Positions 62,104 to 64,000 of a stretch of DNA of 64,000 nucleotides are shown here, piece after piece. The notes beneath the pieces were generated by a model. The model did not search any database. It was not told the DNA's origin and saw nothing but the letters and a program-made list of their open reading frames with translations. The stretch is taken from positions 248,001-312,000 of the forward strand of contig NZ_CP026952.1 in assembly GCF_003065605.1 (NCBI RefSeq). The letters run 5' to 3'. The position numbers were made by a program, and so were the translations under genes. Position 1 is the stretch's first letter, and each line of letters starts with the position of its first letter. Source of the DNA: Aeromicrobium chenweiae. GTDB taxonomy: Bacteria > Actinomycetota > Actinomycetes > Propionibacteriales > Nocardioidaceae.

Positions 62104-63192
62104 ATGTCCGAACCCGCTGCGCAGCCCTCCCTCGCGGAGTCGGTCGGGGAGACCCACGTGCCCGCGCTCGACGGGCTGCGGGCGATCGCTGCCCTCGTCG
62201 TCGTCCTGTTCCACGCCAGGTGGGCGTTCCAGGCGGGGGACCTCGGTGTCGACATGTTCTTCGTCCTCAGCGGGTTCCTCATCACCGGCATCCTTTTGCG
62301 TGACGCCGAGATTCACGGTCGGATCCGCCTCGCCCGGTTCTACCGCCGGCGAGCACTGCGGCTCCTGCCGGCGTACCTCGCCGTCCTGGTCACCTGTGTC
62401 GTCCTCGACCGCATCTGGGACGTGGGAGGAACGCTGAAGGGAGCCGTGTTCTCCTTCTTCTACGTGTCCAACTGGGCCGCAGCGACGGGCACGGGCCTGG
62501 GGTCGTTGCTGCACACGTGGTCCCTGTCCATCGAGGAGCAGTTCTACCTCGTGTGGCCCGTGGCGCTCATCGCGATCCTCGCACTCGGCCGCGGGTCGAC
62601 CCGGGCGCTGATCCTCGGGGTGGGTGCCTGCCTCGCGCTCGCCTACGCGTCCATCGTCATTGGCTACCTCGCTGGAGCGTCGCCGGTGCTCGGCTGGAAC
62701 TCGACGCCGGCGCGCGGCACCGAGCTGCTGGCCGGGTGCCTGCTGGCAGTCGTTCTCCGGTCCCGCCGCGCGGCGACGTGGTGGTCGTCCCTCGGCGCCT
62801 CGCGCACCGGCGCCATCGGGCTGGCCTGCCTGGTCCTGCTCGTCGTCCTGGCCAACGTGCCTGCCCCGCACCCGTGGCTCACGATGTTCTGGCGGTGGCC
62901 TGCCGTGTCCCTCCTGACGGCGGGCGTGATCGCGGCGTGCGTCGCCGGCGGGCGAGGCATGTCCGCAGCGCTGGGCAATCGCGTCCTCGTGGCCATCGGC
63001 CGCATGTCGTACGGGCTGTACCTGTGGCACTTCCCGGTCTTCGTGACCGTCGACTCGACCCTGGGCCTGACCGGGGTGGCCCCACGCCTCCTCGCGCTCG
63101 CGATCACCGCGGCCGTCGTCCCGCTGTCGTACCGGTACGTCGAGCAGCCGTTCCTGCGGATGAAGAACCGGCGTCCCGTTCCCGTGCCCTGA
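62104..63192 (+). CDS. Membrane acyltransferase, acyltransferase-3 (OafA/YrhL) family
   Basis: A 362-residue integral membrane O-acyltransferase with about ten helices. The motifs are PALDGLRAIAALVVVLFHARWAF with the catalytic His, FFVLSGFLITGILL, FYRRRALRLLPAY and SLSIEEQFYLVWP. It transfers acetyl or other acyl groups to sugars of cell-wall or exported glycans. The ATG at 62104 was chosen because AGGAG lies 8 bases upstream. It stands between the pilus operon and a helicase gene that are direct neighbours in some relatives, so it looks inserted. The substrate is unknown. Confidence 0.92.
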   Translation: MSEPAAQPSLAESVGETHVPALDGLRAIAALVVVLFHARWAFQAGDLGVDMFFVLSGFLITGILLRDAEIHGRIRLARFYRRRALRLLPAYLAVLVTCVVLDRIWDVGGTLKGAVFSFFYVSNWAAATGTGLGSLLHTWSLSIEEQFYLVWPVALIAILALGRGSTRALILGVGACLALAYASIVIGYLAGASPVLGWNSTPARGTELLAGCLLAVVLRSRRAATWWSSLGASRTGAIGLACLVLLVVLANVPAPHPWLTMFWRWPAVSLLTAGVIAACVAGGRGMSAALGNRVLVAIGRMSYGLYLWHFPVFVTVDSTLGLTGVAPRLLALAITAAVVPLSYRYVEQPFLRMKNRRPVPVP

Positions 63193-63198
63193 CGCCGC

Positions 63199-64000
63199 TC
63201 AGCCGGTGGGGGCGTCGACCAGGAACGCGTCCAGCAGGCGTACGGCGCCGGCTTTGTCGAGCGGCTCGTTGCCGTTGCCGCACTTGGGCGACTGGACGCA
63301 CGAGGGGCAGCCGTCCTGGCACTCGCAGGCGACGATCGCGTCGCGGGTGACCCGGAGCCATTGCGCGGCTATCTCGTACCCCCGCTCGGCGAATCCTGCG
63401 CCGCCCGGATAGCCGTCGTAGACGAAGACGGTCAGGGTCCCGGTGTCCGGGTGCAGCGCCGTCGAGACACCCCCGATGTCCCACCGGTCGCAGGTGGCCA
63501 GGAGCGGCAGCAGCCCGATCGCGGCGTGCTCGGCGGCGTGGGCCGACCCGGGCACGTCGTCGTTCTCCATCGTGGCGGCCACGACCTCGGCCGACAGGGT
63601 CCACCAGACGGCCTTGGTCTGGAGCGTACGAGCCGGCAGCTCGAGCAGCTCCTCGCCGAGGACGCCGCCGCCGGAGGTGCTGCGCTTGAGGTAGGACACG
63701 ACCTGGTTGACCACCTCGACCGAGCCGAACGACATCGTCGCGGCCCCCCAGTGCTCGGTCCGCTCGGTCTCCGTCACGGCGATCTCGGTGACCGACCGGG
63801 CCATCGTCGAGTAGTCGGGGTCGTCGCGGTGGACGATCGCGACACCGTGCTCCAGGTCGTACTCGTCGACGAGGTGCACGTCGCCCTGGTGGACGTAGAC
63901 GGCTCCCTCGTGCACCGTCGAGTCCGCGGAGCCGCCGTCGACCGTGCCGATGAGCCGGCCGGTCGAGGCGTCCACGATCTGCACGGGCGACCCTCCGCTG
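63199..64000 (-). CDS. DEAD/DEAH-box helicase C-terminal part, DUF1998 (Rv3649-type), cut by window edge
   Basis: The minus-strand frame is open to the last base, so the N-terminal helicase domains lie beyond the window. The visible C-terminal 266 residues hold a beta-rich domain (VHEGAVYVHQGDVHLVDEYDLE) and the DUF1998/MZB region: FVYDGYPGGAGFAERGYE and the zinc Cys cluster CECQDGCPSCVQSPKCGNGN. This is the C-terminus of MrfA/Rv3649-type helicases, linked to repair of DNA damage such as mitomycin C adducts. It is convergent with the acyltransferase gene, six bases apart. Confidence 0.92.
   Translation of the reverse strand, partial: SGGSPVQIVDASTGRLIGTVDGGSADSTVHEGAVYVHQGDVHLVDEYDLEHGVAIVHRDDPDYSTMARSVTEIAVTETERTEHWGAATMSFGSVEVVNQVVSYLKRSTSGGGVLGEELLELPARTLQTKAVWWTLSAEVVAATMENDDVPGSAHAAEHAAIGLLPLLATCDRWDIGGVSTALHPDTGTLTVFVYDGYPGGAGFAERGYEIAAQWLRVTRDAIVACECQDGCPSCVQSPKCGNGNEPLDKAGAVRLLDAFLVDAPTG

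Overview
The window is a GC-rich actinobacterial chromosome segment. Gene content and order point to a member of the Nocardioidaceae such as Aeromicrobium or Nocardioides: WhiB regulator, SRP RNA next to dnaX, recR and lysC-asd, a Crp/MarP/Nth neighbourhood, and a Tad/Flp pilus locus. Genus placement is inference. Coding is dense, with many ATGA/GTGA/TGATG stop-start overlaps, and I see no insertion sequence, prophage or CRISPR array.

Layout. (1) 1-6000: a plus-strand acyl-CoA catabolic operon with an ACAD11-like dehydrogenase (cut by the window edge), an SDR, an APH-fold kinase, two further acyl-CoA dehydrogenases and a thiolase. The split kinase plus ACAD11-like enzyme suggests the phosphorylation-dependent route for 4-hydroxyacyl-CoA. 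(2) 6100-10050: a broken lipoprotein gene, tRNA-Ser, a paired SMR exporter, the SRP RNA, and a divergent MFS exporter/TetR pair. (3) 10084-14801: a second two-subunit acyl-CoA dehydrogenase operon with a palindromic operator, a ThrE-type exporter and an alpha/beta hydrolase. (4) 14925-25267: housekeeping genes dnaX, pabB-pabC/pabA (apparently one reading frame broken by one base), recR, lysC and asd, interrupted by an amidohydrolase-TetR unit behind a perfect 26-bp palindrome. (5) 25323-26908: an acetoacetyl-CoA synthetase gene with an internal deletion, coupled to a membrane protein gene.

(6) 27020-43063 follows, as I recall it, the gene order of the M. tuberculosis region around Rv3667-Rv3683: phosphoesterase, PonA-type PBP, WhiB4-like protein, two ArsA-like ATPases, DUF4177, RidA, NUDIX, MBL-fold hydrolase, Crp, Nth, thioredoxin, CoA NUDIX, MarP, holin-like protein, Acs. 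(7) 41105-50051 is an acetate/carboxylate module: acs divergent from a RamA-like LuxR regulator, a DUF485/cation-acetate symporter pair behind a near-perfect Crp site, and a second symporter with a small membrane protein and a LytTR/LytS two-component system. (8) 50132-52721: the biotin ECF transporter bioY-bioM-bioN, divergent from a BioQ-like TetR gene across tandem TGAAC-N3-GTTCA-type operators. (9) 52847-63192: guaB1, a methyltransferase, a Fic-like protein, a HAD phosphatase, and a Tad pilus operon with two tandem Flp-like pilins, a TadE-like and a further pseudopilin-like protein, then an acyltransferase. The window ends inside a DEAD/DUF1998 helicase gene.

Intergenic gaps carry at least three families of dispersed imperfect palindromes, mostly at gene ends, which probably act as terminators or REP-like elements. 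Two very short genes were found by eye: the DUF4177 gene at 33551 and the first pilin gene at 60812.
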